From Zobellella iuensis (GTDB lineage: Bacteria > Pseudomonadota > Gammaproteobacteria > Enterobacterales > Aeromonadaceae): a stretch of DNA of 64,000 nt. Where the stretch lies: NCBI RefSeq assembly GCF_016746085.1, contig NZ_JAERTZ010000022.1, forward strand, positions 1 to 64,000. Reading direction: 5' to 3'. Shown piece by piece: positions 27,604 through 37,473 of this stretch (position 1 is the first letter of the stretch; each line of letters begins with the position of its first letter). The position numbers were made by a program, and so were the translations under genes. Under the pieces are notes generated by a model. That model saw nothing but the letters and a program-made list of their open reading frames with translations. It did no database searches and was not told where the DNA came from.

Positions 27604-28764
27604 ATGCCCGACTACCAGACCCAGACTTACGCCGTTCGTACCGGCATCGACACCGATACCCAGCATGGTGCCGTGGTGCCGCCGGTCTACCTCACCAGCA
27701 CTTATTCGTTTGCCGACTATAACCAGCCGCGCCAGTTCGACTACACCCGTTCCGGCAATCCCACCCGGCAGACCCTGATCGAGGCGCTGACCAAGCTGGA
27801 GGGCGGCGCGGGCGCGGCGGTCACCTCCACCGGCATGGGCGCCATCAACCTGATCATCACCTCCCAGCTGCAGGCCGGCGACCTGCTGCTGGCGCCCCAC
27901 GACTGCTATGGCGGCAGCCACCGGCTGTTCAACTCCCTGGCGAAAAAGGGCAACTTCCGGGTGGAATACGTGGATCAGAACGACCCCGTTGCCCTGGCCG
28001 AGGCCCTGGCCAGAAAGCCGAAGATCCTGTGGATTGAAACCCCGTCCAACCCGCTGCTGCGGGTGGTGGACATCGCGGCCCTCTGTGCCGCGGCCAGGGA
28101 CATAGGCGCCCTCTCGGTGGTGGACAACACCTTCCTGTCGCCGGCGCTGCAGCAGCCGCTGACGCTGGGTGCCGACCTGGTGGTGCACTCCACCACCAAG
28201 TACATCAACGGCCATTCCGATGTGCTGGGCGGGGCCGTGGTGGCCGCCGATGGCCAACTGGCCGAGGAGCTGCGCTGGTGGGCCAACTGCCTGGGCCTGA
28301 CCGGCTCGCCCTTCGACAGCTACCTGACCTTGCGCGGCCTGCGCACCCTGGGCGTGCGCATGCGCCAGCACTGCGAGAACGCCGCGGCCCTGGTGGCCTA
28401 CCTGCAGGGCCGGCCCGAGGTGAAGGCGGTGTATCATCCCAGCCTGCCCGGCAACCCCGGCCACGAGGTCGCCGCCCGCCAGCAGTCCGGCTTCGGCGCC
28501 ATGCTCAGCTTCGAGCTGGACGTGGACGAGGCGGGCATGAAGGCCTTTTTACAGCAATTGCAGCTGTTCTCCCTGGCCGAGTCCCTGGGCGGGGTGGAGA
28601 GCCTGATCGCCCACCCGGCCACCATGACCCACGCGGCCATGACCGAGGAGGCCCGCGCCGCCGCCGGCATCAGCAACCAGCTGTTGCGGGTATCGGTGGG
28701 GATCGAGGACGTACGCGACCTTATTCACGATTTAGACAACGCATTCAAGGCCCTGAACAAGTAA
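27604..28764 (+). CDS. metB: Cystathionine gamma-synthase MetB
   Basis: A 386-residue PLP enzyme joining an O-acylhomoserine with cysteine to form cystathionine. Motifs: [25 protein letters not shown], and the Schiff-base lysine in [13 protein letters not shown]. Length equals E. coli MetB (386). Start ATG 27604 follows AAGGAG; a longer frame from 27550 has no homology. The stop codon directly abuts the metL ATG. Confidence 0.97.
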   Translation: MPDYQTQTYAVRTGIDTDTQHGAVVPPVYLTSTYSFADYNQPRQFDYTRSGNPTRQTLIEALTKLEGGAGAAVTSTGMGAINLIITSQLQAGDLLLAPHDCYGGSHRLFNSLAKKGNFRVEYVDQNDPVALAEALARKPKILWIETPSNPLLRVVDIAALCAAARDIGALSVVDNTFLSPALQQPLTLGADLVVHSTTKYINGHSDVLGGAVVAADGQLAEELRWWANCLGLTGSPFDSYLTLRGLRTLGVRMRQHCENAAALVAYLQGRPEVKAVYHPSLPGNPGHEVAARQQSGFGAMLSFELDVDEAGMKAFLQQLQLFSLAESLGGVESLIAHPATMTHAAMTEEARAAAGISNQLLRVSVGIEDVRDLIHDLDNAFKALNK

Positions 28765-31197
28765 ATGACCATGCTTCAGAATGACGGCGACCAGCGGCGC
28801 CCGGTGCACAAGTTTGGCGGCAGCAGCCTGGCCGACGCCGCCTGTTTTCACCGGGTGGCCGGCATCATCCACAACCTGGCCCAGCCCGACGCCCTCATCG
28901 TGGTGTCGGCGCCGGGCAAGACCACCAACCGGCTGATCGAGCTGCTCAGCCTGTTCACCAGCGGTGACAGCGCGGCGCCCGAGGCGCTGGAAGGCCTGCA
29001 CGGTTTTCAGCGCAACCTGATCGAGACCACCCTGGACGAGGAGAATGGCGCGCCCCTGCTGGCGGCCCTGGACGACGACATCCAGACCATCGCCGCCGTG
29101 TTGGAGCAGAGCCGCCTGGACGACCATCAGCGCAGCCTGATCCAGTCGTTCGGCGAGGTCTGGTCCTCCCGCCTGCTGGCCCGGCTGCTCGCCGGCCAGG
29201 GCCTGCCGGCGGCCAGCCTGGACGCCCGCCGCTTCCTGCTGGTGTCCGGCTCGCCGGTGCAGGTGGACGAGGCCGAGTCCCGCCGCCGCCTGGGCGCCAT
29301 ACTGGCCGAGCACCAGGACCGGATCCTGGTGGTGACCGGCTTTATCGCCGCCGACGCCCAGGGCCGTACCCGGCTGCTGGGGCGCAACGGCTCCGACTTC
29401 AGCGCCACCCTGCTGGCATCCCTGGCCGACAGCAGCCACGCCACCATCTGGAGCGACGTGCCCGGGGTGTTCAGTGCCGATCCGCGGCGGGTGAAGGAGG
29501 CGCGGCTGCTGACCCGGCTGTCGCTGCCGGAAGCCGCCGAACTGGCCCGGCTGGGCTCGCCGGTGCTGCACAGCCGCACCCTGGGCCCGGTGGCCGCCAG
29601 CCGCCAGCAGCTGATGCTGCGCTGCAGCTACCACCCGGACGACGGCCATACCCGCATACAGCGCCAGCCGCAACGGGCCCAGGGCGCGCGCATCGTCACC
29701 GCGGTGGACGATGCCGTGCTGCTGGAGATGAGCATTCCCGCCCGCTACCAGGAAACGGTGGACGCCCTCACCGACTGGCTGGCCCGGCGCGAACTGGCGC
29801 CCCTGGCCTGCAAGCGCCGGCCCGAGCGCCAGCTGTGGCAGATTACCTATACCCGGGAGCAGGCCGAGCAGGCCTTCTCCCTGCTCAGGGATCACCAGCC
29901 CGCCGGCGGCTTCGAAGGGCTGCAACAGCGGGAAGGCTTCTCCCTGGTGGCCCTGGTGGGCAAGGGCGTGACCGCCCAGGCCGAGCAGTGCCTGCACTTC
30001 TACCACGCCCTCAACGAGCAGCCGCTGGAGTTTATCCAGCCCGCGAAAAACGGCCTGAGCCTGGTGGCGGTGGTGCGCAAGGTGGTGCTGGATCCGCTGC
30101 TGCTGCGCCTGCACCAGAGCCTGTTCAGCCGGCCCAGGCGGGTCGGCCTGGTGCTGTTCGGCCGGGGCAACATCGGCCAGGCCTGGCTCAGGCTGTATCG
30201 GGAGCAGAAGGCGCGGCTGGAGCAGGAGCTGAACGTGCAGCTCAGCCTCTACGGCGTTTTCGACTCCCGCGGCGGCATGCTGGCCAGTCAGGGCCTGGAG
30301 GTGGAACAGGTGCTGAACGACTTCCAGCCCAGGTCCATCGTCTGGCCCGACTGGCTGGAGGATCTGGAGGAACACGGCTTCGACAGCCTGGTGGCCCTGG
30401 ACTTCACCGCCTCCGAGGCGCTGGTGCAGCATTATCCGGCCCTGGTGCAGCGCCATGTACACCTGATTGCCGCCAACAAGCACGGCGGGGCGGCGGAGCA
30501 GGCGTTCTACCTGCGGCTTAAGCAGAGCCTGGCCGAGCACAGGGTGCAGTTTCTCAGCAACGCCACCGTGGGCGCCGGCCTGCCGGTGCAGACCGCCATC
30601 CACCAGCTGCGCCACTCGGGCGAGCAGATCCGCGTCATCAGCGGGCTCTTCTCCGGCACCCTGAGCTGGCTGTTCCAGCATTTCGACGGCAGCCAGCCCT
30701 TTTCCGAGCTGGTGCTGCAGGCCTGGCAGCAGGGCCTGACCGAGCCGGATCCCCGGGAGGATCTGAACGGCCAGGACGTGAAGCGCAAGCTGGTGATACT
30801 GGCGCGGGAGGCGGGCTTCGATCTGGATCCGGCCAAGGTCCGGGTCAGCAACCTGGTGCCCGAGTCCCTGGCGGCGCTGGACAGGGAACGCTTTATCGAT
30901 CGGTTGGACGAGCTGGACCAGCCCCTGGCCGAGGCCCTGGCCCAGGCCCGAGAAGAAGGCGGGGTATTGCGCCACGTGGCCCGCTTCGATACCCACAGCG
31001 GCGAGGCCAGCGTGGGGCTGGAGGTGGTGGCCGGCGAGCACGCCTTCGCCCACCTGCGGCCCGGCGACAATGTGTTCGCCATCGAGACCCAGCACTACCG
31101 CCAGAACCCCCTGGTGATCCAGGGCCCCGGCGCCGGCCGGGAAGTAACCGCCGCCGCCATGCAGGCGGATCTGTGGCAGTTGCTGACCACCCTGTAA
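28765..31197 (+). CDS. metL: Bifunctional aspartokinase II / homoserine dehydrogenase II
   Basis: An 810-residue fusion, the same length as E. coli MetL. The N-terminal aspartokinase begins KFGGSSLADA and includes the substrate segment GRNGSDFSATLLA. A degenerate ACT-like linker lies at about 310-450. The C-terminal homoserine dehydrogenase starts VLFGRGNIGQAW and includes SNATVGAGLPVQ and SGLFSGTLSWL. It provides homoserine for methionine. ATG 28765 touches the metB stop; ATG 28771 is an alternative. Confidence 0.97.
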   Translation: MTMLQNDGDQRRPVHKFGGSSLADAACFHRVAGIIHNLAQPDALIVVSAPGKTTNRLIELLSLFTSGDSAAPEALEGLHGFQRNLIETTLDEENGAPLLAALDDDIQTIAAVLEQSRLDDHQRSLIQSFGEVWSSRLLARLLAGQGLPAASLDARRFLLVSGSPVQVDEAESRRRLGAILAEHQDRILVVTGFIAADAQGRTRLLGRNGSDFSATLLASLADSSHATIWSDVPGVFSADPRRVKEARLLTRLSLPEAAELARLGSPVLHSRTLGPVAASRQQLMLRCSYHPDDGHTRIQRQPQRAQGARIVTAVDDAVLLEMSIPARYQETVDALTDWLARRELAPLACKRRPERQLWQITYTREQAEQAFSLLRDHQPAGGFEGLQQREGFSLVALVGKGVTAQAEQCLHFYHALNEQPLEFIQPAKNGLSLVAVVRKVVLDPLLLRLHQSLFSRPRRVGLVLFGRGNIGQAWLRLYREQKARLEQELNVQLSLYGVFDSRGGMLASQGLEVEQVLNDFQPRSIVWPDWLEDLEEHGFDSLVALDFTASEALVQHYPALVQRHVHLIAANKHGGAAEQAFYLRLKQSLAEHRVQFLSNATVGAGLPVQTAIHQLRHSGEQIRVISGLFSGTLSWLFQHFDGSQPFSELVLQAWQQGLTEPDPREDLNGQDVKRKLVILAREAGFDLDPAKVRVSNLVPESLAALDRERFIDRLDELDQPLAEALAQAREEGGVLRHVARFDTHSGEASVGLEVVAGEHAFAHLRPGDNVFAIETQHYRQNPLVIQGPGAGREVTAAAMQADLWQLLTTL

Positions 31198-31201
31198 GAC
31201 A

Positions 31202-31227
31202 AAGAGGCTCCCGCAAGGGAGCCTCTT
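31202..31227 (+). terminator. Probable metBL terminator
   Basis: An 11-bp perfect stem AAGAGGCTCCC/GGGAGCCTCTT with GCAA loop immediately after the metL stop. The T tract is poor (only part of the stem), so termination may be partial. Confidence 0.65.
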
Positions 31228-31268
31228 CAACTTGATGATATCCTCCCTCCGCATTTTTAATTGTGGTC

Positions 31269-31330
31269 ATCTCCGCGAAGGCGGAGATCCATGGAAGATT
31301 GCACCGGACTCCCCCCTTCGCGGGGGGGAC
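31269..31330. repeat. Two short palindromic repeats between metL and the aldehyde dehydrogenase gene
   Basis: ATCTCCGC GAAG GCGGAGAT (31269-31288) and a C/G-rich relative CCCCCC TTCG C GGGGGG (about 31310-31328) are the same dispersed family as at 1530 and 12846. They lie at the convergence of two transcription units. Confidence 0.65.
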
Positions 31331-31382
31331 TACAGGGTAATACGAAGCTTGACCAGCAACTTGTCGAGCAGGAACGCCGCGC

Positions 31383-32867
31383 TTAGCGCAGCTTGATCCA
31401 GGTGGTTTTGAGCTGGGTGAACTTGTCCAGGGCGTGCAGGGAGAGATCCCGGCCGAAGCCCGACTGCTTGTAGCCGCCGAAGGGGGTGCTGAAGTCCAGG
31501 GCGTCCATGGTGTTCACCGAGACGGTGCCGGCCCGCAGCCGGCGCGCGACCCGATGGGCCCGGTTCAGATCATTGGTCCATACCGAGGCCGCCAGTCCGT
31601 AGACGGAGTCGTTGGCCAGGGTGATGGCCTCTTCCTCGCTGTCGAAGCCGAACAGGGCCGCCACCGGGCCGAACACCTCGTCCCGGGCCAGCGCCATGTT
31701 CGGGTCTACCTTGTCGAACACGGTCGGTGCCACATAGGCGGTCTCCGCCACTCCTTCGCCGCCGGTCAGCAGCTCGGCACCCTCCTCCCGCGCCTGGCGG
31801 ATGCACTGGCGTACCCGGCCGGCGTGGTCCAGATCGATCAGCGCGCCTACCCGGGTGTCCGGATCCAGCGGATCTCCTACCTTGAGGGAGCGGGCCTCGG
31901 CCAGGAATTTCTCCACGAATTGGGCCTTGATGCGGTTATCCACCAGGATGCGGGAGTTGGCGGAGCAGACTTCGCCCTGGTTGAAGAAAATACCTTGGGC
32001 GGCGTGGGCCACCGCCTCGTCCAGGTCGCAGTCGGCGAAAATGATGTTGGGGCTCTTGCCGCCGGTCTCGGGCCATACCGGTTTCATGTTGGATGCGGCG
32101 GAATAGCCCATGAACAGCTTGCCCACCCGGGTCGAGCCGGTAAAGGCGAGGCAGTCGACGTCGTTGTGCAGGCCCAGGGCCTTGCCCACCACCTGGCCCA
32201 GGCCGGTGACCACGTTGAGCACGCCGTCGGGCAGGCCCGCTTCCCGCGCCAGCCCGGCCAGGCGCAGGGCGGTGAGCGGCGACTGCTCGGCGGGCTTGAG
32301 CACCACCGAGTTGCCGCTGATCAGCGCCGGTGCCAGCTTCCAGGCGGCGATGTCGAGGGGAAAGTTCCAGGGCACCACGGCGGCCACCACCCCTATGGGT
32401 TCGCGGGTGATGGTGGCGATGCTGTCGCCGTCGGTGGGGGCGACCTCGCCGTAGAGCTTGTCCACCGCCTCGGCGTACCACTCGAAGCAGGCGGCCGAAC
32501 CGGGAATATCGATATTGAGCGCATCCTGTATCGGCTTGCCCACGTTCAGGCTCTCCAGCAGGGCCAGTTCCTCGGCGTGCTCCCGAATAAGAGCAGCCAG
32601 CTGAAGCAGCACCGTCTTGCGCTCCCGGGGCGCGGCCCGGGACCAGGCTCCGGCGTCGAAGCTGCGCCGGGCGGCGGCCACGGCCCGGTCGACGTCCGCC
32701 TCGCTGCAGGCGGCAACCTGCCCCAGCAGCTTGCCGGTGGCCGGATTGACCACGGGGTAGCTTTCTCCACCGGCGGCATCGGCGAAGTTTCCATCGATAA
32801 AGGCCCGGGTTTCCAGGGTGAGTCGTTCGCATTGCTGCAGCCAGTAGGCTTTGTCTTGTACCGTCAT
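31383..32867 (-). CDS. PuuC-like aldehyde dehydrogenase of amine catabolism
   Basis: A 494-residue NAD(P)+ aldehyde dehydrogenase, most like PuuC/PauC, which oxidise aminoaldehydes from polyamines. The catalytic Cys is in NQGEVCSANSR, the general base in WPETGGKSPN, and VPWNFPLDIAAWKLAPAL is typical. The N-terminus QDKAYWLQQCERLTLETRAFIDG lines up with E. coli PuuC. ATG 32867 is preferred: GGAGAGAAGG lies directly before it, whereas the longer frame from 33032 has no homology. It is the last gene of the leftward amine block, next to a LysR gene and an omega-aminotransferase. Confidence 0.88.
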   Translation of the reverse strand: MTVQDKAYWLQQCERLTLETRAFIDGNFADAAGGESYPVVNPATGKLLGQVAACSEADVDRAVAAARRSFDAGAWSRAAPRERKTVLLQLAALIREHAEELALLESLNVGKPIQDALNIDIPGSAACFEWYAEAVDKLYGEVAPTDGDSIATITREPIGVVAAVVPWNFPLDIAAWKLAPALISGNSVVLKPAEQSPLTALRLAGLAREAGLPDGVLNVVTGLGQVVGKALGLHNDVDCLAFTGSTRVGKLFMGYSAASNMKPVWPETGGKSPNIIFADCDLDEAVAHAAQGIFFNQGEVCSANSRILVDNRIKAQFVEKFLAEARSLKVGDPLDPDTRVGALIDLDHAGRVRQCIRQAREEGAELLTGGEGVAETAYVAPTVFDKVDPNMALARDEVFGPVAALFGFDSEEEAITLANDSVYGLAASVWTNDLNRAHRVARRLRAGTVSVNTMDALDFSTPFGGYKQSGFGRDLSLHALDKFTQLKTTWIKLR

Positions 32868-33033
32868 CCTTCTCTCCATCCGTCCCCGCGGAGACGTCCT
32901 CGTCCTGTCAGTATCGACTGAGATGCAGAGCCCGGTCCAACCGGCCTCTTCTTCACATAGCCAGCCTATGAAGTGGGCTTGCATCTGTAAAATATTTTTA
33001 TTTTTTGTTTTGTATTCATTTTCTTTATTCAAG

Positions 33034-33981
33034 TTATTTCAGGCTGCGATAGAAGCGGCTGTCGGTGAACACAGTGCTCGACAGCTGCTGGGCCTGTTTG
33101 GCCAGCTGTTCGATAAAGGCGTCTGCCGCCGGTGTCAGCCGGAACTGAGCCAGCCGGGCCACCCCCATGCGCAAGGGGCGCAGGCTGTCGGTCAGCGGTA
33201 CATGGGTGAGGCTATTACCGTCGAGCGCCAGGTTGTTGACCAGGGGAACGTTGAACAGGGAATAACCGAAGCCATTGGCCACCAGGCCGCGCACCATGTC
33301 CATCGATTTGGCCTGGTAGGCGAAATTGGGCTCGAGTCCCTGGCTCAGGAACAGGGAGAAGAAATATTCCCGGCTCATGGGCCAGTCGAGCAACACCATG
33401 GGGTGTTCGGCCAGCTCCGCCAGCGACAGCTCGCTGCGCTCCGCCAGGGGATGATCCTTACCCATCACCGCGTAGGGGGGAAATTCCATCAGCGGTTCGA
33501 ACTCGATATCGGCAGGGACTTGCAGGTCGTAGGTCAGGGCCAGTTCGTAACGACCATCGTGCAGGCCCTGGATAATGTCTTTCTGGTGCTTTTCGTCGCA
33601 CTGCACATTAACCGCCGGGTACATGTCGTTGAAACGGCGGACCAGCCCGGGCACCAGTATGGGGGTGAAGGTGGGAAAGCCGACGATGCGCAGGGAGCCG
33701 GCCACGTCATGCCCCAAGGTGTTGGCGTAGTGAGCCAGGCCGTCGGCCTGCCCCAACAGCTGTTTGGCCTTGACGATAAACTGCCGGCCCGACGGGGTGA
33801 GTGACAGTCCCTGGGCATGGTGGCGCACGAACAGCTGCAGCCCGGTGACGCTCTCCAGGTGCAGAATGGCGGAGGAAATGGAGGGCTGCGATACATGCAG
33901 CTCTTCCGCCGCCCGAGTGACGCTGCTGTGTTCACCGGCTACCACGAAATAGCGCAATTGCTTGAGGGTAAAACGCATCAT
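33034..33981 (-). CDS. LysR-family regulator of the amine/amino acid block
   Basis: A 315-residue LysR-type regulator: winged HTH at about 1-65 (LKQLRYFVVAGEHSSVTRAAEELHVSQPSIS), then an effector domain with the usual two lobes. It sits between the PuuC-like dehydrogenase and the aminotransferase, all on the same strand, so it probably regulates this block. ATG 33981 (followed at once by a second ATG) has AGGAAG 8-13 bases upstream; an upstream frame to 34023 is not conserved in type. Confidence 0.88.
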   Translation of the reverse strand: MMRFTLKQLRYFVVAGEHSSVTRAAEELHVSQPSISSAILHLESVTGLQLFVRHHAQGLSLTPSGRQFIVKAKQLLGQADGLAHYANTLGHDVAGSLRIVGFPTFTPILVPGLVRRFNDMYPAVNVQCDEKHQKDIIQGLHDGRYELALTYDLQVPADIEFEPLMEFPPYAVMGKDHPLAERSELSLAELAEHPMVLLDWPMSREYFFSLFLSQGLEPNFAYQAKSMDMVRGLVANGFGYSLFNVPLVNNLALDGNSLTHVPLTDSLRPLRMGVARLAQFRLTPAADAFIEQLAKQAQQLSSTVFTDSRFYRSLK

Positions 33982-34124
33982 AGGCTTGCTTCCTGCAAAG
34001 AGGACGAAGCGGAAAGGCTCCATCCCAGGTTCATTACTAAGGCTGTATTAAAAATATATCTGGATTTAAAAAAGTAATGCAATGCGGTCGATCACTTTTC
34101 CGGATCCGGTGAGGGCAGGAATAC

Positions 34125-34149
34125 AAAAAAGCGGGAGCCATGCTCCCGC
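34125..34149 (-). terminator. Terminator after the omega-aminotransferase
   Basis: On the minus strand GCGGGAGC ATG GCTCCCGC is followed by six T, 33 bases past the aminotransferase stop. LysR therefore has its own promoter. Confidence 0.88.
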
Positions 34150-34181
34150 CAAAACATAACAGAGTGAACAAGTGATACCGG

Positions 34182-35585
34182 TTACAAGAAGCCCTCCGAC
34201 CTCAATTCCTGGACGGTGGCCTCGATGCTCTCGCGCAGGGTGGCAATCATAAAGTCGATATGCTCCTTGGTCAGGGTTAGGGGCGGCGACAGCACGTTCA
34301 TATGGGCCAGGGGACGCACTATCAGGCCGCGGGCCTGGCAGTGATCGGCGATGCGGTTGCCGACCCGGGCCTTGGGATCGATCAGGGCCTTGGTTTCCTT
34401 GTCGGCCACGTTTTCTATGCACATCATGAACTTGCGGCCGCGCACGTCGCCGACGATGGGCAGATCGAGCAGGGTCTTCAGCTGCGCCTCGAAGTAGGCG
34501 CCCATGTCCCGCACCTGGTCGCACAGCTGCTCCCGCTCCATGATTTCGATGTTCTTCAGGCCGGCGGCACAGCTGACCGGGTGGCCCGAGTAGGTGAAGC
34601 CATGGGTGAAGATGGCGCCGTCCGCCTGGGGCTTGCTTATCACCTCGTAGATCTCGTCGGAGAGGATGGTAGCTCCCAGGGGCAGGTAGCCGGAGGTCAG
34701 GCCCTTGGCGCAGGTGATGATGTCCGGCACTATGCCGAATTCGGCCTCGGAGGCGAACATGTGGCCCAGGCGGCCGAAGGCGGTGACCACCTCGTCGGAC
34801 ACATAGAGCACCCCGTACTTGCGGCACACGGCCAGGATCTTCTGATGGTAGCCCTCGGGCGGCACTATGACACCGCCGGCGCCCATGATGGGCTCGGCGA
34901 AGAAGGCGGCCACCTTGGCCGGGCCCAGCTCCAGGATTTTGTCTTCCAGTTCCTGCACCTTCTCGTTGCAGAAGTCTTCCAGGCTCTGGCCGGCCGGGCG
35001 GCGATAGGGGTTGGGGCAGGAGATGTGGTGCACCAGCTGCTCCTCGATATCGAAGCCGATATGGTCGAACTTGACCCCGGTGATCGACATCGCCATATAG
35101 GTGCTGCCGTGGTAGCCGTCGATACGGGAGATAATCTTCTTCTTGCTCTTCTGGCCCAGTTGGTTGAAGTAGAAGTGGATGATGCGTACCGCCGTGTCGT
35201 TGGCGACGGAACCGCCGCAGCCGTAGAACACGTGGTTGAGGTTGCCCGGGGCCAGCTCCGCCAGCTTGGCGGCCAGTTTGGCGGCGGGCACCGTGGTGTG
35301 GTGGCCGAAGCAGGAATAGTAGGGGATCTGCCGTACCTGCTCGGCGATGGCCTGGGCCATCTCTTCCCGGCCATAGCCGATATTGACGCACCAGAGCCCG
35401 CCGATGCCGTCCAGGTAGCGGTTGCCGTCGCCATCGACCACGTGCACGTTATCGCTGTCGGCCAGCACCATGGAGCCGGTTTCCTTGAAGGTGGAGAAAT
35501 CGGTCCAGGGGTGGATGTAGTGATCCCTGTCCTGCTGCCACACTTCCTGCATGCTGATGTTGGTTGGTTTGGACATTTTCGACAT
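34182..35585 (-). CDS. Class III omega-aminotransferase (diamine/beta-alanine/taurine type)
   Basis: A 467-residue PLP aminotransferase of the SpuC/omega-amino acid:pyruvate subgroup. Seen: DGIGGLWCVNIGYGREE, the cofactor segment YHGSTYMAMS, SDEVVTAFGRLG and the Schiff-base lysine in ITCAKGLTSGYLPLGA. Such enzymes move the terminal amino group of diamines, beta-alanine or similar to pyruvate, giving an aldehyde. The PuuC-like dehydrogenase two genes downstream can oxidise that aldehyde. The start is either ATG 35585 or 35576: AAGGAG lies 2 and 11 bases away respectively. A promoter-like motif shared with the monooxygenase operon lies 128-162 bases upstream. Confidence 0.88.
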   Translation of the reverse strand: MSKMSKPTNISMQEVWQQDRDHYIHPWTDFSTFKETGSMVLADSDNVHVVDGDGNRYLDGIGGLWCVNIGYGREEMAQAIAEQVRQIPYYSCFGHHTTVPAAKLAAKLAELAPGNLNHVFYGCGGSVANDTAVRIIHFYFNQLGQKSKKKIISRIDGYHGSTYMAMSITGVKFDHIGFDIEEQLVHHISCPNPYRRPAGQSLEDFCNEKVQELEDKILELGPAKVAAFFAEPIMGAGGVIVPPEGYHQKILAVCRKYGVLYVSDEVVTAFGRLGHMFASEAEFGIVPDIITCAKGLTSGYLPLGATILSDEIYEVISKPQADGAIFTHGFTYSGHPVSCAAGLKNIEIMEREQLCDQVRDMGAYFEAQLKTLLDLPIVGDVRGRKFMMCIENVADKETKALIDPKARVGNRIADHCQARGLIVRPLAHMNVLSPPLTLTKEHIDFMIATLRESIEATVQELRSEGFL

Positions 35586-35712
35586 CGCTCCTTTGCTGAT
35601 AACTGAATGTCATTTCCGGTTTGCCGCCTTGCTCTCAAAGCGTCATGGGCCTGTGGGCCCGAGGTGTTAACAAACCGCTAACCTTGAGGTTATGGGTTAT
35701 TTTGTCATTGTT

Positions 35713-35747
35713 AAAATATTATTTTTTCACTGACTGCATTTGAAAAT
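35713..35747 (-). promoter_or_regulatory. Bipartite promoter/operator motif, copy 1
   Basis: AAAATATTATT and CATTTGAAAAT (plus-strand spelling) start 24 bases apart here and again, at exactly the same spacing, at 44929-44963. On the minus strand they include TTCAAA, 17 bases, TAATAT, a fair sigma-70 promoter pointing at the aminotransferase. Confidence 0.6.
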
Positions 35748-35896
35748 GTTATGCAAGGGCGGGAGCATAATCCGAGTCCGTAAATAGGTCTCTTTCGGTT
35801 CTGCCTGGGGGAGCTAGGGGAATTCTGGCCCCGAAAAGGCGTCGGTATTCGACAGGTGCTACTCCTTTGAACCTTTCCTCCCGGTATCTAGGAAAT

Positions 35897-35922
35897 AAAA
35901 AAACGGCGACCGAGGTCGCCGT
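35897..35922 (-). terminator. Terminator after the APC permease gene
   Basis: ACGGCGACC/GGTCGCCGT on the minus strand followed by seven T. It lies 34 bases beyond the permease stop codon. The rest of 35586-35896 is AT-rich and holds the aminotransferase promoter region but no gene. Confidence 0.88.
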
Positions 35923-35955
35923 GGGTTTCTGCCTTAATCATGGGCCGCGCCAGCC

Positions 35956-37380
35956 TTATTTGGCATCCAGCACCTTTTCGATGGGTTCGGGCTCGAACAG
36001 CTTCTTCTTCATCACCAGCTTGACCCAAAGCACTCCTATCACCGAGACGATGCCCAGCACCACGCCGGCGGAGGCGAAGATCTGCCCGCTCAGCTCGGGG
36101 GAGGGCGAGGCGTAGTACACCGCATAGATCATGCCGCCGATACCGATAATCTGGGGCAGGGGGTAGAAGGGGGTCTTGAACGGCCGCTTCATCTCCGGGT
36201 AGCGGCGGCGCAGGGCGATGACGTTGATATGGGTGATGATGTAGGCCAACAGCCAGGCGATGGCGGCGGCGATCAGCAGCAGGCCGATGGCGTCCGGGTC
36301 ATCGCCCATGATCAGCATGGGCAGGCCGGTCACGGCCGCCACGAACAGCACCGCCACCGAAGGGGTCCTGGTGCCCCTGGTCAGTTGCTTGAACTGGGGA
36401 AAGGCCTGGCCGTTCCGGGCCATGCCGTAAAGCATGCGCGGAATAGCGGCCAGGGAGGTGTTTACCGTGCTGCAGGTGGCGGTGATGGCGGCGATGGCCA
36501 GGAAGGTCAGGCCGGCTTCGCCAAACACCGCCTTGGCGAAGTCGTAATGGGGCAGGGGGGATGCGGCCAGCTGGTCTGCCGGTATATAGAAAAGGGCGCC
36601 CAGGCAGTAGATGGCGATGGTGATGAAGATCACGGTCACGCCGATGATCATGGCCCGGGGAATGTTGCGCTCGGGGTTCTTGGACTCTTCCACCAGGGGG
36701 CAGACGAACTCGGCGCCCACATAGCCCCAGATGGCCAGGGCGACCAGGGTGATGACACCGGCGCCCAGCGGGTTCCAGTCGGCGGTGAGATCGATGCCCG
36801 CCGGATGGGGGTTGGCCACGCCGCCGATGGCGGACAGACCGAGCAGCAGCAACACCACCACCATCACGAAGGCCAGCACCGATTGCAGCCGGGCGAACAG
36901 GTCGATGCCCAGCAGGTTGAGCCCGGTGAAGACGGCGAGCAGGCCGAAGCCGATGCTCATGGGCGGGAAGACGCCGGGATAGATCTTGTCGATGATAAAG
37001 TCGAGCAGCAGCAGCTCGGCGGAGAGGGCGAACATGGCCACCACTATGTAGCCGGAAAACACCGCCAGTATGGCCGGGAACTGACCGATGGCGACCTCGG
37101 TGTAGCTGCTGAGGCTGCCGGCGCGGGGGATCATCAGCGACAGCTCGGAAAAGGAATAGACGTAGGTCAGGGCCAGCACGTAGCCGATGGCCAGGGGGAT
37201 GATAAAGCCCAGGCCGGCGATGCCGGCGCCCTGCAGCATCAGCACCATGACCCCCTGGGACACCACCAGGCCGACGGCGACCGCCAGCAGGGAGCCGAGC
37301 CCCAGTACCCGGCCGAAGCCGGAGTTCGCCTTGCTGTCGCCGGCGGCGGGTGCCGCGGCGTAGGTGACATTGTCGGACAT
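35956..37380 (-). CDS. APC-superfamily amino acid/polyamine permease
   Basis: A 474-residue membrane protein with about 12 hydrophobic segments. The first transmembrane pair reads GLGSLLAVAVGLVVSQGVMVL, and EFVCPLVEESKNPERNIPRAM is the conserved APC loop after segment 6. It imports an amino acid or amine; specificity is not readable, but aminotransferase and PuuC-like dehydrogenase neighbours favour an amine. ATG 37380 has AGGAG 10-14 bases upstream. It follows the ArgE-like deacylase by 93 bases. Confidence 0.9.
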   Translation of the reverse strand: MSDNVTYAAAPAAGDSKANSGFGRVLGLGSLLAVAVGLVVSQGVMVLMLQGAGIAGLGFIIPLAIGYVLALTYVYSFSELSLMIPRAGSLSSYTEVAIGQFPAILAVFSGYIVVAMFALSAELLLLDFIIDKIYPGVFPPMSIGFGLLAVFTGLNLLGIDLFARLQSVLAFVMVVVLLLLGLSAIGGVANPHPAGIDLTADWNPLGAGVITLVALAIWGYVGAEFVCPLVEESKNPERNIPRAMIIGVTVIFITIAIYCLGALFYIPADQLAASPLPHYDFAKAVFGEAGLTFLAIAAITATCSTVNTSLAAIPRMLYGMARNGQAFPQFKQLTRGTRTPSVAVLFVAAVTGLPMLIMGDDPDAIGLLLIAAAIAWLLAYIITHINVIALRRRYPEMKRPFKTPFYPLPQIIGIGGMIYAVYYASPSPELSGQIFASAGVVLGIVSVIGVLWVKLVMKKKLFEPEPIEKVLDAK

Positions 37381-37473
37381 ATTCCATTCACTCCTAAACG
37401 TTGATATGGCCGGTTCCCGGGGCGGGCGTGTTGATCCTGTCGCCGCTTTCCGGGAAACCATGGGTTGCGCTGG

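Noticed and set aside
27424-28464. Upstream extension of the metJ frame to 456 codons
   Set aside because: The extra part lies antisense to metB, is low-complexity, and MetJ homology begins at 27423; the MetJ boxes and metB promoter would be inside the coding sequence.
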